Program-made: the position numbers and the translations under genes
Notes under the pieces: generated by a model
The model's database searches: none
What the model saw: only the letters and a program-made list of their open reading frames with translations
Told to the model about the DNA's origin: nothing
Virus record (IMG/VR): IMGVR_UViG_3300024348_000073
Location: 1-47,865 of that record
DNA length: 47,865 bases
Direction: 5' to 3' (one strand)
DNA from: a virus
Part shown: positions 36,601 through 43,995 of the stretch, in pieces
Layout: each line of letters starts with the position of its first letter
How positions within the stretch are numbered: the first letter of the stretch is position 1

Positions 36601-38218
36601 AGGAAGTCAATTAGCAGAAGTAACTACAAGCACAATACTTGCAACAGAAACTACAACTGGTGCTGCGTGTAAACTAGATATAGTAATAGCTTTAGATGTT
36701 TCTGGTAGTAATAATGTTGATACATGTGCAGGAGCTAACGCTTTTGTTGCTAATTTCCTTACAAGCATAGATGATAAAATGGATGGATCTATAGGAACAG
36801 TTACAGGTTCATCTGATATACAAGTAGGTTTAGTTACATGGAGTACATTAGATAATGCTATTTGTGATAACGGTGGACAAGGTATAAATTCTCATGTAAG
36901 TAAAATGTCAACTGCATCAGCTACACTAAAAGCTTTTGCAGATAACAGTGGAGCTACCCAGATAATAGGAGTTAATAAAAACGGATCTGATTTCTATCAA
37001 GCAGCTATAGAATTTGGTATGGAAAACTTAAATGATTTTGCATCATCAACATTAGGAGACAGAAGTGCAGATCCTAATTATAGAAGAATACTTATAATTG
37101 TAACTGATGCAAGTAGTAGTAATGCATGTACTGCATCATTACCTCCTAATAGTCCTTGTGGTATTGATATGCCAAATGACGTTTGGTCTGTTGGTAGTAA
37201 TGCAGGAAATTCTAGTTTAGATACAGAAACATATGCTGTAGTTGTTGCACAAGGGTCAGGTACACCTTCAACAGGTTGGGAAGCAGCAACAGATTGTTTA
37301 GTGGAAACACCTTCAGTTAGTGGTACTCCAGGACCTAATCAATACGCAGGTACTATAACAACATTAGCATCAATAGGAACTGCAATTGCTGGAGATGTAT
37401 GTGATTACACTACATGTACTTGTCCAACAGGTATGACTTTAGTTGGTCCTTGCGATGGAGTTACAACTCCTTCATGTACAGGTACTACTTGTAGTTGTGC
37501 AGGTTTACCAGGCTATGGTACAAATGCTCTAGTTGAAACAGGGAAATGTGGATCTACAACTGATCCATTAATTTGTACTTGGAACTTTAGTGATTTTGTT
37601 GCACCTAATTATGATGTAGGTGGATTATGGAGACACAATGCAAGAACAGATAAGTATTCTAATTTTTATGGTATAGACTACCCTTGGGAAATAGATCTTC
37701 TAGAAACATCTGGTCAAACGGTAACTACTCTTAGAAGTATTGAGTATGGTTTAGAAGCTTATGTATACAAGAATGATGGTAGAGATAGATTCCATGTTTT
37801 AGATTTTAATTTTGACGAAGCTGAAATTTATAACTCAGAACAAACATCAGGATTACTTAAATTAGATCTTTCTCCTAAAAACAATGTTCCTTTAATAACT
37901 ACATACCCTATTATCAATGCAAATGATATAAGTATACTTTATAGTAAGGAAGAACAAAAATACAGATTTAATCAGTTCTGGGATGTTACAAATGACAGAG
38001 GAGAATTTTCTGGTGCACAAAACTCAATATATATAACAAAGCTAAATGGTTATATAAGAGATTTAAATTTAGCTAACATTAATCTCTTAAAGTCATCTTT
38101 TGAAAGAAAGAAATTTAGACACTATTATAATCATGTAGTATTAAGAAGGCTTGTATCTGATGACAAAAAAATGTTATTAAGATTGGAGAATACTAAACTT
38201 AACGCATCACAAAGATAA
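30668..38218 (+). CDS. Muzzle-type tail protein with inserted vWA domain (2516 aa)
   Basis: The Crassvirales muzzle plugs the tail nozzle. Support: VRFVYNTG-like and GEKSNAYHIPGR (~395-410), YKYNSHGFYG (~935-945), and a C-terminal block from ~2317 to the end (GLWRHNARTDKYSNFYGIDY ... YKNDGRDRFHVLDFNFDEA ... NSEQTSGLLKLDLSPKN ... KEEQKYRFNQFWDVTNDRG) that I recall as the family's most conserved region. Hydrophobic stretches lie at ~768-784, ~818-855 and ~900-935. Residues ~1955-2318 form an insertion: CPPGYTFN-type Cys motif, then a full vWA with D2010-x-S2012-x-S2014, S2107 and D2147, then a second Cys-rich stretch. It is longer than typical muzzles. The last stop overlaps the next start (TAATG). 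Confidence 0.85.
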   Translation: MAKKRRQQQKPKPQGPPSVITNTPVKGMVKDIHAGYLDNKNWSHARNAINNSVDGDTGVVGNEPANILCANIPYTIIGGIHLYGDKWIIYSTDNEGILNDKSSEIGEFDDSTCTYTTLVNDDCLNFHKDHLIIGVAKENFDCSWQVYWDDGNNPSRTLNINDVPYLQEIAPSSTGACIIYQNITPLQLDCEKIRLAPLLDTPNIELTKAAEGGQLPNGMYQVFIAYSINDQIVGDYLGVSNMQSLWSYDNNQGSLNVKISELDKEFEWMQVVVRTRVHNGFVSYVLGYYSTETTNLNIDYLDPSLTKVKSSRLLLRNPAYEKSSGMFEVNDYLIRSQPVEQFDFNYQPLANNIKTEWVSASYPAEYYKEGGNKPTFLRDEVYTFFIRFVYNTGEKSNAYHIPGRIATGTEVSLDTSGNSWDGVAKEFKTKNTASFTATTNVVLPDGGIVQSYGDMGYWESGEKYPATDPVRYNNGSIDLCGMPIRHHKIPNENTHLTTRLSTDGVANDVGAGTTTGAGTTHVQIIGAQFSNIAAPLDNNGVVIPNIVGYEMLVGNRDGNKSIIAKGIIRNMMSYERYEHKRSLQGSDFAPLGDGLDYTTGGGNQPITITATNGGGPIEASLQDIASASPNALGQTDIQYGLMPNYPYNDMGIDPYLIYRGNGDVRASEAPWLSGIFGTEPIESNWITGSGNILKTAVQDSTVHMSQDNRGMAEFTFDHHTFHSPDLNFTHMYLAPSEMVVYKTLVGKAEGNFRKSEKHPGAKLLKNKAVLIAAIIGVGYALNHMRGKRNVKINTARSQSTGETMAVGSGMTPMPGTGTAAAAVNVLLNLPGVVVGAVADMAFNTVVDVASVFGAGKLARQIGTPIYQMIETGTTGLMAGHIGPNKTIEYVGSDFTSVPTLFSMITGILTFLNYVAIGGDKIIDLILKMVDYQDYAYKYNSHGFYGTYVPFASGSCDNAWAGAGSGCTSVYRHEMNSARYIKPGLQYMGGTAINNLHRPSTVVLNTNTKVDCPGAWGNQDDSKFVIGGGQCAGDGNHSLSWWTPTGVATSNISAHYVGLKVDNDSQYGQLDSILFTPMSKTFKFKTTNSNGWDTNTRFSTGPLFGGDTYIARYTEKVTMPFWYDFMKDMPDGTPFDYRYYANVPFPRYWMNTEKYRMDEFVRPLTSLTFNFDEAYPSDMYHLDQPTEVDCDAGLIGSQDGSGGSVANYYEEANFHLQVIKVPSSDNIMATLDNRIKAPTWEIAGVGKSQFIDHPGEECSWYTAANVACPSVATPAQPVEPPRRREVAIGIQGRHKSHRHYTPLIDWGGGSCITSGMDDWYDFANPGNDATPPRKTDIDGQVRTFTALYNWNEGKFMYPVKNGSPGGSRGDWNNTNTGSHHGIVGHPNWTFGDGTGGVCHHQGYCIVGGSISETAKSRRDCMLAITDSSGNPNIGANNKWVDSCVPENDPSDFIFFSRSQRKKEKGWFSGTIKLDQGSFNIKGNGTDAGNSSSGSWTSCDGAGAKFCRPGDENRNKTASSPLPKIDPDGCYRNVHMLVTKGGAVPKTSDIGGDQDGYKDTMDDNSNNPVKKTGGLFVENVGYMYTHVSGVQDFFVESDMNLSFRDWEDQARKRHYDYLEYTDIHELFHVDHIKGDNYYKYDKSLNTRRFWSASFGRIQERYYDPIVSETCFTKYPKRLLYSLPSVGASTKELQQFKRDEKADHWRTFLPENFRDFKSRVNTIVSTGKTGAIILFPTLSPQVFQGVDALKMSDSGNKLVIGDGGLFSQAFQSITNSNVSHEYGSCESARSAVQTPSGLFYVSQAQGKIFQYAGKGIQAISDMGMKWWFNKYLPSQLLKAFPNIENASRAVDNPVVAAGVQSIYDPNNDIVYFAKRDYSPLADKVADLQYLPDGRFMYSDASIQQSVEVHLTDTDYFEDVSWTVSFDPKSKAWISFHDWHPELAFNSINHFLTTKKGISDTPICPPGYTFNATSNMCEVIAQGSQLAEVTTSTILATETTTGAACKLDIVIALDVSGSNNVDTCAGANAFVANFLTSIDDKMDGSIGTVTGSSDIQVGLVTWSTLDNAICDNGGQGINSHVSKMSTASATLKAFADNSGATQIIGVNKNGSDFYQAAIEFGMENLNDFASSTLGDRSADPNYRRILIIVTDASSSNACTASLPPNSPCGIDMPNDVWSVGSNAGNSSLDTETYAVVVAQGSGTPSTGWEAATDCLVETPSVSGTPGPNQYAGTITTLASIGTAIAGDVCDYTTCTCPTGMTLVGPCDGVTTPSCTGTTCSCAGLPGYGTNALVETGKCGSTTDPLICTWNFSDFVAPNYDVGGLWRHNARTDKYSNFYGIDYPWEIDLLETSGQTVTTLRSIEYGLEAYVYKNDGRDRFHVLDFNFDEAEIYNSEQTSGLLKLDLSPKNNVPLITTYPIINANDISILYSKEEQKYRFNQFWDVTNDRGEFSGAQNSIYITKLNGYIRDLNLANINLLKSSFERKKFRHYYNHVVLRRLVSDDKKMLLRLENTKLNASQR
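36530..37620 (+). other. vWA and Cys-rich insertion inside the muzzle
   Basis: The boundaries are where recognisable muzzle sequence stops (NHFLTTKKG, N1945) and resumes (GLWRHN, W2321). The inserted segment holds CPPGYTFNATSNMCE, a vWA domain with all MIDAS elements (DVSGS, S2107 in place of Thr, TD2147) and CPTGMTLVGPC plus CSC-type Cys clusters. The vWA is ~245 residues with the core strands LDIVIALDVSGS and ILIIVTDAS. The insertion keeps the frame on both sides, as expected of a tolerated loop insertion. Confidence 0.75.
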
Positions 38219-41200
38219 TGAATAATAAAGACATATTAGGATATAGTGATGGTTCCCCTTATAGCAGTGAACCTTTTATAGATATTAACACCCCTAACGG
38301 ACTTATAGATATGTCAAATACAGGAAGACCAATATTAGCAAATGGTGTAGAGCTTGCTCCTTATTCTGGCTTACATAATATGGGTACAACTAATGTAAGA
38401 GAAATTCCATTGGATAAATTTCAAGGTCCTTTAAGATTAGCTGAAGTTGGTAAAAAATTAACAAACTTTTTTATACCTAAGAATATTTTTAACTTTGGTA
38501 AGACTCCTATAACTCCTATGAGTACTAATAAAAACTTTAGTATGTTTGGTATGACAGGTGATGCAAGACAGTATAATTTAGGTGATTGGAAAAATTACGT
38601 AACAGATGTAAATAATTTACAAATGCCTACATTACCTTTTAGTCCTGTACAAACTAGAAGTCTTTCTATAGGTAACGCTTTAGTTAACAATACAGATAAA
38701 GCTGGTAACTTAAGAATTTCTACATTACAAAATTTTACAAACAATTTAGACAGTAAAGTTACAGGAGCGCAAGTACAAGCAGATAAACTATTATTACAAA
38801 GTACAATAGATGATTTAAAAATATCTAACCCAAGTCTTACAGATAAAAGCAAGATACCTTATTCATTATTTGAATCAGAAGTAAATAAAAACATAATCCA
38901 ATTTAATCCTAAGTTAACAGAAAAATATGCATCTGTAGGAATGGATAAATTAGGTATAATAGATGAACAAAGAGTTGATGCTACTTCTTATGCTATAGCT
39001 AAGAAAGGTGTTAAAAATAAAACAATACTTTGGCAAAATGATAAAATAGGTAATCCTGTATCTGATAATCATTTTCCTACAACAGATCATGGTGCAACTT
39101 ACGGACATACAAGATTTTTTGCTACAGATAAAAAAACTTTTAACATATTAGAAATACAATCAGATGAATTTCAAAGACCTTTACTAGGTAAACTTAAAAA
39201 AGCTGATGAGTATGTTATTGAAGCTGAAAATAAGATAAAAGATAAACAATATAAAATAGATAATTTTGTACCTGATCCATATACCATAATGCCTGATAAC
39301 CTACAATGGCAAAATTATACTTCACAAGCAAGAGAAGAAATAAAACATCTTGAAGCAAGCTTACAAGATTTATCAGATTCTAGAAATAAAGTTTTAAGCT
39401 TATTGAAAACTAGATCAACTGGTCAAAATGCTCAAATAAAAGCTTTAGAAAAAAATCATGCTAATAGATTGTTTGGGGAAACAATTAAATATGCAGCAGA
39501 CAATGGATTTCAAACTGTAAGATTTCCACATGCTAGTACTGTAGCTACTATTGAAGGATTTGGTGGCGGACAATTAACGTTAGAACAAAGATTTGAAAAT
39601 CCATGGACATTAGAAAATGAGGGTGAATTTGATAGAGTAATAAAAAGTTTAGCTACTGCTAATACTTATGGTCATACTACAATAGCTAAAAGACATGGTC
39701 CTTTTGTAAATATACCTAAAGAAGTAAATTCAGTATACTCTATGGACAACAGTCCAAGAATAACACATGAAGAAAAGGGGTGGGCTCCAAAAAAAGCTAG
39801 AAAGCCTAGAATGGATACTTATGCAGATGATGAAAGCTATAGACAATCATTGTATGATGATGGATGGACAGATGCAGAAATTGCTCATTATAGCAGAAAC
39901 ATAGGACATTGGAAAAATCAACATATATCTTTAAGTACAGGAAAAGATGCTGGTAAATATACTATAACTGTAAGAGCTGTCAAAAACTTGACAGGAAAAG
40001 ATGCAATTAATCCAAGTGTGGAAATACCAGAAGAAACTGCAAAGAATTTACAATCTGGTACATATCATATACAAGATGATGGTTCATGGAAATATGTAGG
40101 AGAGCTTGATAATCCTAATACTATGAAGTACATAAATGATGTCAGACAAATTAATCATATTGAAAAACCTTATGAAAAAAAACCTTTTGATATATTTAAT
40201 TATGGAGGTAAAAATTATAAAAAAGATAGAAATGAATTTCTTGAAGACGGTGTTACAGCAAATCCTAACTATAACAAACGTGCATTAAATAAAAAAGGTG
40301 AACCTACTAAAGAAATAGCGTGGAGTTCAACACAAACCATTCTAAATAAATACACTGAGCCTGAATTTAAAAAACAATTTAAAAGTGTTTTTGGTAAAGA
40401 TCATACGTATAAAGAAGTTGTTGATGAGAAAGGTAATATTTGGTATGAGTTTAATTTACCTACTAATTGGAAAGCAAACAAAGGACAAATTAAAGCTTAT
40501 AAACAAGGTGGTGAAGTAGGAGGATATAGATTATCTAAATTTAATGATGGAGGTGGTGTAGATTATTCTAACGCAGAAGAGGTTAGTATTAACGGACAAA
40601 CTTATTACAGACATAAAGTAAAAAGCGGTGACACAAAATCAGCACTTAGTTTAAAATATGGACTATGGAATGAACAAGGTATTTTAAATTCTGTAAATAA
40701 TAAATATAGCAACATAAAAGATCAACCTAATTATTCTAAGAATGTAAATAGAATGTGGGCAGGTGATTATATACTTGTTGGAGGACCTGAGTTTACACCT
40801 CACACAGAGTATAGTGAAGATAGAGGTTCTTATGCTAATTCTTTTAGCACCATACCAGAAGAAGAAATGTGGTCTGCAATTACTGCAATAGGTCATATTG
40901 AAACAGGCAGCAAAGTAAAATACACAAGACCAGAAGGAAGAAAATATAAAAACACAACTGATGATCCGCTGTACTTAGCAGACAACCATCCATTTACAGG
41001 AAAATATGAAAGTGGTATGGATGATGCATATGGATTTGTTAGTTCTGCTAATGCTTTAGGTAGATTTGGTATTAAAGAAACTCTTTTAGATCAGCATGCA
41101 AAAGATATATTGGGTTATAAAGAAGGCGAAGATTGGAGAGCTAAGTATCTTACTAACAAAGGGGATCAACGTAAGTTAATGCAATATCTTATTACAGATG

Positions 41201-42198
41201 TTTATCCAGATGAGATGGTTAATCTAAGACATACTTATCCTGAAGCATCTAGTCAGTATTCAGATTTTGAATTATTATCAGCTTTACATAGAGGAGGGAA
41301 TAGTAATGTAAGAGAACAATTAGCAACAGGAAAATTTTCTGACGACAAAGTTAGAGGTGATATATCTATAGGAGGATATACAACAAAGGTTAATAGTTAC
41401 CTAAATCCAGATGTAGATATATCTAACTCTTCTTTCTTTATGAAAAATAATCCTGCACACAACTTCTTTAAAAATAAACCTGTATATAAATTTGGCGGTT
41501 CTACAAACACTGAAGAAGTTAGAAGTGAAATTATAGGAGACATGTTAGAGCACGGAGCATTTTTACCTAAATTTAAAAAAGGTTCAGAAAAAAAGATACA
41601 AGGTGCTTTAGGTGATTATTCAATTAAAAAATCTTATGATGATAATAGAAGACTACCTTACATAGAATATAATTCTTCTGAAGATTTAGATAATAATAGA
41701 ATTTACTATGACAAAGATGATGAGTTAGGTAATGATGATTTTGATATTATTGATGTATACTCTAAGGAATATCATATGCTTAGAAAACATAATAGAACAA
41801 AATCTATAATAAAAAAATATAAAGATAGTATGCCACTTAGCCCTACTGAGTTTGAGCATATAAAAAACTTAGGTCTAATTGATAAATTTCCTAAGAATCC
41901 TAAACCAATTGAAAAAAGTATTGAAGAGATAAATGTTGTTAAAGAAGGTGTAGAGATTCCTATAGAGAATATAAATGCTTCTAAAGACTTGTATAACAAA
42001 ACAGATGGTAACAATAAAGGTATATCATTAAATAAACAAATTGATATTTATAATAGTTTAATAAATGGTACCTTTGATCAAGATGAAAAACTAAAAAAAG
42101 TTAAAAGGATATATGACAGGTTAAATAGTCTGTATTACAATGATGCTAAGGCAAGTAAAATGACTGTGTTAGACTACATGAAGTCATTAAATAATTAG
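38218..42198 (+). CDS. Polyvalent virion protein with EIQSD domain, LysM and lytic-transglycosylase-like domain (1326 aa)
   Basis: Probable ejected or internal virion protein. An N-terminal domain (about 215-755) carries GHTRF (296-300), EIQSDEFQ (312-319), GETIKYAADNGFQTVRFP (420-437) and a final ILNKY...GNIWYEFNLP. This order matches the EIQSD domain of large polyvalent phage proteins. A GG motif follows (YKQGGEVGG, 761-769; FNDGG, 775-779). Residues ~794-855 fit a LysM domain (HKVKSGDTKSALSLKYG ... MWAGDYILVGG). Residues ~882-1062 look like a lytic-transglycosylase domain: IGHIETGS with candidate E895, ALGRFGI at 946-952. LysM would bind and the last domain cut peptidoglycan. A further YKFGG lies at 1090-1094. 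The start overlaps the muzzle stop. Confidence 0.82.
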   Translation: MNNKDILGYSDGSPYSSEPFIDINTPNGLIDMSNTGRPILANGVELAPYSGLHNMGTTNVREIPLDKFQGPLRLAEVGKKLTNFFIPKNIFNFGKTPITPMSTNKNFSMFGMTGDARQYNLGDWKNYVTDVNNLQMPTLPFSPVQTRSLSIGNALVNNTDKAGNLRISTLQNFTNNLDSKVTGAQVQADKLLLQSTIDDLKISNPSLTDKSKIPYSLFESEVNKNIIQFNPKLTEKYASVGMDKLGIIDEQRVDATSYAIAKKGVKNKTILWQNDKIGNPVSDNHFPTTDHGATYGHTRFFATDKKTFNILEIQSDEFQRPLLGKLKKADEYVIEAENKIKDKQYKIDNFVPDPYTIMPDNLQWQNYTSQAREEIKHLEASLQDLSDSRNKVLSLLKTRSTGQNAQIKALEKNHANRLFGETIKYAADNGFQTVRFPHASTVATIEGFGGGQLTLEQRFENPWTLENEGEFDRVIKSLATANTYGHTTIAKRHGPFVNIPKEVNSVYSMDNSPRITHEEKGWAPKKARKPRMDTYADDESYRQSLYDDGWTDAEIAHYSRNIGHWKNQHISLSTGKDAGKYTITVRAVKNLTGKDAINPSVEIPEETAKNLQSGTYHIQDDGSWKYVGELDNPNTMKYINDVRQINHIEKPYEKKPFDIFNYGGKNYKKDRNEFLEDGVTANPNYNKRALNKKGEPTKEIAWSSTQTILNKYTEPEFKKQFKSVFGKDHTYKEVVDEKGNIWYEFNLPTNWKANKGQIKAYKQGGEVGGYRLSKFNDGGGVDYSNAEEVSINGQTYYRHKVKSGDTKSALSLKYGLWNEQGILNSVNNKYSNIKDQPNYSKNVNRMWAGDYILVGGPEFTPHTEYSEDRGSYANSFSTIPEEEMWSAITAIGHIETGSKVKYTRPEGRKYKNTTDDPLYLADNHPFTGKYESGMDDAYGFVSSANALGRFGIKETLLDQHAKDILGYKEGEDWRAKYLTNKGDQRKLMQYLITDVYPDEMVNLRHTYPEASSQYSDFELLSALHRGGNSNVREQLATGKFSDDKVRGDISIGGYTTKVNSYLNPDVDISNSSFFMKNNPAHNFFKNKPVYKFGGSTNTEEVRSEIIGDMLEHGAFLPKFKKGSEKKIQGALGDYSIKKSYDDNRRLPYIEYNSSEDLDNNRIYYDKDDELGNDDFDIIDVYSKEYHMLRKHNRTKSIIKKYKDSMPLSPTEFEHIKNLGLIDKFPKNPKPIEKSIEEINVVKEGVEIPIENINASKDLYNKTDGNNKGISLNKQIDIYNSLINGTFDQDEKLKKVKRIYDRLNSLYYNDAKASKMTVLDYMKSLNN

Positions 42199-42211
42199 AT
42201 AATGTGCTTGA

Positions 42212-42227
42212 TTTTTAGTATATTATA
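42212..42227 (+). promoter_or_regulatory. Putative promoter variant
   Basis: TTTTTAGTATATTATA, a close variant of the recurrent element, lies 28 bases before the ATG at 42256, in a 57-base gap. It would allow the three genes 42256-47865 to be transcribed independently of the muzzle operon. Confidence 0.5.
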
Positions 42228-42255
42228 AATGTGACAGTATAACTGTGTAAAAACT

Positions 42256-43995
42256 ATGGCAAGAAAAGCAAAAAACAAAAAACAGCAAACTTTTAATGTT
42301 TATCCATACCTAGGTGGGTATCAACACTTTATGATGGGTGGAAGTAATTTACCTAAATATGAAGAAGAAGGAGAGACTCCTGAAACCAAACAAGAAAAGA
42401 TGCAAAGGTTATACAAAGAACAATTTGGAGACAGAAGTAAATTTAATTTTGCTGGTGGTATGGGTAGATTAGGTTTACTAGGAAATGCTATACAAGGAAC
42501 AAGCAGTTTAGTCAACACTGCTAAAGGAGCGCTTGATAAAAACTCATATACTGCAGGAGGTAAATATTCAAAATTTGACCTACAAGGGAATTTAAGATTT
42601 GGTAGATCTAGTTTTACAAACACTACTGATAAAAACGCAATGCTGCATGGAGATAACTTAGCAAAGTATATGAACATGTCTAAGAAAGAAAAAGAAGAAT
42701 GGGTTGCAAGTGGTGGTCGTAATTCTGATTTATGGTGGTCAACTGATGACATGACTTTTGGTAAACGTAACTTCATGGATAGAAATGAAAATGGACTAGC
42801 TAAATGGGACGGTACTAATTTTAGAGTTACACAAGCAAGAAATGATATGACTCTAGATCCTAATACAGGTCTGAGTTTATTTACTGATAAACAAAAAAAT
42901 AAAGATGGTACCTTTACACATTTTAATGATGACGGTACTGTAAATTACAATAAGAGTAATGCAACTATATATGATAATATAGAAGAGAGCAGTGGTCCAG
43001 GAGGTTTGTATGATGTGAATGCAACAAATATGTATTTTGATTTTGACAAAGAAGGTGATAATAAATTAGTAAGCTTTGATCAAAATACAAATCAAACAAC
43101 TACTAAAACAGATGCTGAAGGTAATGTAACTACAGAAAATTCACAAGTAACAGGTAATACACCTTATGACCCTACTAGCAATTATGGTAATTACTCAATT
43201 ACAGAAACAGAAACAGAATCAAAACAAGAAAGATTAAATAGAGAAGCACAACCTGGAGCAAAGTATGGTAAAGAACTTAGAGGTATGCTTACAAGATATG
43301 ATGCAGGTGGAGTTGCAGATGATAATTTAAATGATTCTACAGCATACTTTGATCATGAAAGAACTGACGTACCATTCTATGAGCATGGTGGACCACATGA
43401 TGAAGATGAAACAAATTATCCTGATCAAGTACAGCTACCTGGAGACATAGTTGATCCTGCAGATAATTTTACATTTCCTACTAATGATCCTTATGCATTT
43501 GCTAATGGTGTTGGACAAGGCCCTATTAATTTACAACAATTACCAGAAGAAATAACAAATTTTGAAAGACCAAACTTTGGTGCAAGATTAAAAAACTTTC
43601 TACAAGGTAACAATGATTTAAACAAACCACCTACTATAACTGATGTTGAGTCAGATAAGTTTATAGAAGGGTTGGGTGAAAAAGTAGATCCAGATGCTCC
43701 AAGAGTATTAGACCCTACTAGTCAGAATGACATGCAGGGTGTAGCTACTGAAGAAGAAAAAGACATGGGTATTGATGTTAACTATGGTGATACTAAAGGT
43801 CAAAAAGTATTTAATAAAGCAAAAGAAATTAGTAAGACAGGTGCTATTGGTGCTGGCTTAGATGTGTTAGCAAAAACATCAGAAGTTCTTGTAGATAATT
43901 TTGCACCACTTCTGTCAAGTTTTGCAGAAGGTCAAGATCAACATGAGGCTAGATTAAAACAACAAGGTAATTCTGCAGAACATTTGCACCTATGA
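42256..43995 (+). CDS. GG-motif virion protein, probably the N-terminal part of a frame-split gene (579 aa)
   Basis: The function is unknown. The basic N-terminus (ARKAKNKKQQ) is followed by GG motifs: YLGGYQHFMMGGSNLPKYEE (19-38), RYDAGG (347-352) and YEHGGPHDEDE (375-385). The middle is rich in Asn, Thr, Gly and Asp and looks extended. The last ~60 residues are helical (KTGAIGAGLDVLAKTSEVLV). The stop is TGA at 43993-43995, the only TGA stop among 33 complete genes in the window. The next ORF starts four bases before the end of this one, in the -1 frame, and reads on naturally. I regard 42256-45710 as possibly one gene broken by a single base (or a programmed frameshift). See findings. Confidence 0.75.
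   Translation: MARKAKNKKQQTFNVYPYLGGYQHFMMGGSNLPKYEEEGETPETKQEKMQRLYKEQFGDRSKFNFAGGMGRLGLLGNAIQGTSSLVNTAKGALDKNSYTAGGKYSKFDLQGNLRFGRSSFTNTTDKNAMLHGDNLAKYMNMSKKEKEEWVASGGRNSDLWWSTDDMTFGKRNFMDRNENGLAKWDGTNFRVTQARNDMTLDPNTGLSLFTDKQKNKDGTFTHFNDDGTVNYNKSNATIYDNIEESSGPGGLYDVNATNMYFDFDKEGDNKLVSFDQNTNQTTTKTDAEGNVTTENSQVTGNTPYDPTSNYGNYSITETETESKQERLNREAQPGAKYGKELRGMLTRYDAGGVADDNLNDSTAYFDHERTDVPFYEHGGPHDEDETNYPDQVQLPGDIVDPADNFTFPTNDPYAFANGVGQGPINLQQLPEEITNFERPNFGARLKNFLQGNNDLNKPPTITDVESDKFIEGLGEKVDPDAPRVLDPTSQNDMQGVATEEEKDMGIDVNYGDTKGQKVFNKAKEISKTGAIGAGLDVLAKTSEVLVDNFAPLLSSFAEGQDQHEARLKQQGNSAEHLHL

Noticed and set aside
42321-42776. 151-codon open frame on the minus strand
   Set aside because: Antisense to the 42256 gene, whose frame has coherent GG motifs and protein composition; the antisense product has Leu/Pro-rich shadow composition.
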